Of a stretch of DNA of 22,832 nucleotides, positions 22,348-22,832 are shown piece by piece (position 1 is the first letter of the stretch; each line of letters starts with the position of its first letter). This stretch comes from an uncultured Ruminococcus sp. (GTDB lineage: Bacteria; Bacillota; Clostridia; Oscillospirales; CAG-272), in assembly GCA_902778985.1 (NCBI GenBank), contig CACYZS010000012.1, forward strand, positions 1 to 22,832, given 5' to 3'. The notes beneath the pieces were generated by a model that had not been told where the DNA came from, ran no database searches, and saw only the letters and a list, made by a program, of their open reading frames with translations. A program made the position numbers and the translations under genes.

Positions 22348-22832
22348 ATGAAGAACGGCGGCAAGGTCGAGATCAGCGGACTGAACACTTCGGACCTCAC
22401 CACGCTTTCAGATTCCGAGAAGCGCGATCTGCTCGCTTTGGCGCAGGCGGGCGACAAGACGGCGCGCGACCGGCTGATCCTCGGGAATCTGCGGCTCGTG
22501 CTGTCCGTGATCCGGCGGTTCTCGTCGCGCAACGAGAACGCCGACGATCTGTTTCAGGTCGGGGTGATCGGGCTGATCAAGGCGATCGACCATTTCAAAC
22601 TTGATCTCGACGTCAAGTTCTCGACCTACGCCGTCCCCATGATCATCGGGGAGATCCGGCGCTACCTGCGCGACAACAACAGCATCCGGGTCAGCCGCTC
22701 GACTCGCGACCTCGCCTATCGCGCGCTCTCGGTGCGCGAGGAACTCACCGCCAAGACAGAGCGCGAGCCCACCGTCGAGGAGATCGCCCGCACGCTCGGA
22801 GAGGATCCGGCGGCGGTCGGACACGCGATGGA
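22348..22832 (+). CDS. sigG: RNA polymerase sporulation sigma factor SigG (N-terminal part, cut by window edge)
   Basis: SigG directs late forespore transcription during endospore formation. ATG 22348 opens MKNGGKVEISGLNTSDLTTL, matching the SigG N-terminus KVEICGVxTSKLPVL. Next come GNLRLVLSVIRRFSSR, DDLFQVGVIGLIKAID, VKFSTYAVPMIIGEIRRYLR and DNNSIRVSRSTRDLAYRAL (sigma regions 2.1-2.4 into 3), then REPTVEEIARTLGEDP. RRYLRDNN-IRVSRS-RDLAY with the KVEI start separates SigG from SigF, which has QRFIRDDG-VKVSRSLKEL. 161 codons are present of about 255. The usual neighbours spoIIGA and sigE are not upstream; a terminator and a structured leader are. Its presence shows that the host genome encodes sporulation functions. 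Confidence 0.92.
   Translation, partial: MKNGGKVEISGLNTSDLTTLSDSEKRDLLALAQAGDKTARDRLILGNLRLVLSVIRRFSSRNENADDLFQVGVIGLIKAIDHFKLDLDVKFSTYAVPMIIGEIRRYLRDNNSIRVSRSTRDLAYRALSVREELTAKTEREPTVEEIARTLGEDPAAVGHAM

Noticed and set aside
1..22832. CRISPR arrays, insertion sequences, tRNA or rRNA genes
   Set aside because: No regularly spaced repeats, transposase motifs, terminal inverted repeats or tRNA-like cloverleaf sequences were seen on reading either strand.

Overview
The window is not one genome. Bases 1 to about 2133 are Bacteroidetes-like: the start of rplS on the minus strand and a TamB/AsmA-type gene on the plus strand. Each has its own Bacteroidetes-type promoter (TTTG, 20 nt, TAnnTTTG). Bases 2113-2532 are a reversed fragment of a third gene, a RecJ-type DHH exonuclease. 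From about 2512 to the end the sequence is GC-rich and reads as an endospore-forming Firmicute (Clostridia): strong AGGAGG-type ribosome sites, sigma-A promoters, a c-di-GMP-I riboswitch, TepA, and the forespore sigma factor SigG. Both joins lie in about 21 nt that make good codons for both neighbouring genes, which is what a short-k-mer assembly misjoin looks like. The contig is probably metagenomic, from a gut or rumen-like community.

Firmicute part. (i) 2512-4596: a DUF1538 membrane protein (5' end lost at the join) followed by two tandem PII-like genes, probably a transporter with dedicated regulators. (ii) 4640-5670: a phosphoribosyltransferase and a Nudix hydrolase, translationally coupled, ending in a strong terminator. 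(iii) 5722-18673: the centrepiece. A sigma-A promoter, a c-di-GMP class-I riboswitch and an overlapping terminator precede four co-directional genes: three small single-TM exported proteins resembling TasA/SipW-dependent matrix proteins, and one giant (about 3,272 aa) beta-helix surface protein. The aptamer shares bases with the terminator, so c-di-GMP should switch the operon ON. This looks like a c-di-GMP-induced matrix or adhesion system.

(iv) 18869-21010, minus strand: pduL, a NifU/IscU-like Fe-S scaffold and a GGGtGRT-family gene form an operon with an extended -10 promoter. The last gene has a frameshift and an in-frame loss of about 57 codons that removes its name-giving motif. A bidirectional terminator separates it from the giant gene. 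(v) 21178-21889: a TepA/ClpP-like protease whose N-terminal codons are in another frame. (vi) 21890-22832: a terminator, a structured intergenic region, a possible small ORF, and sigG (cut by the window end), whose start codon abuts an inverted repeat that encloses its ribosome site.

Several small losses (18869-19691, near 21215) together with the two joins mean that deletions here should be treated as possible assembly errors until reads are checked.
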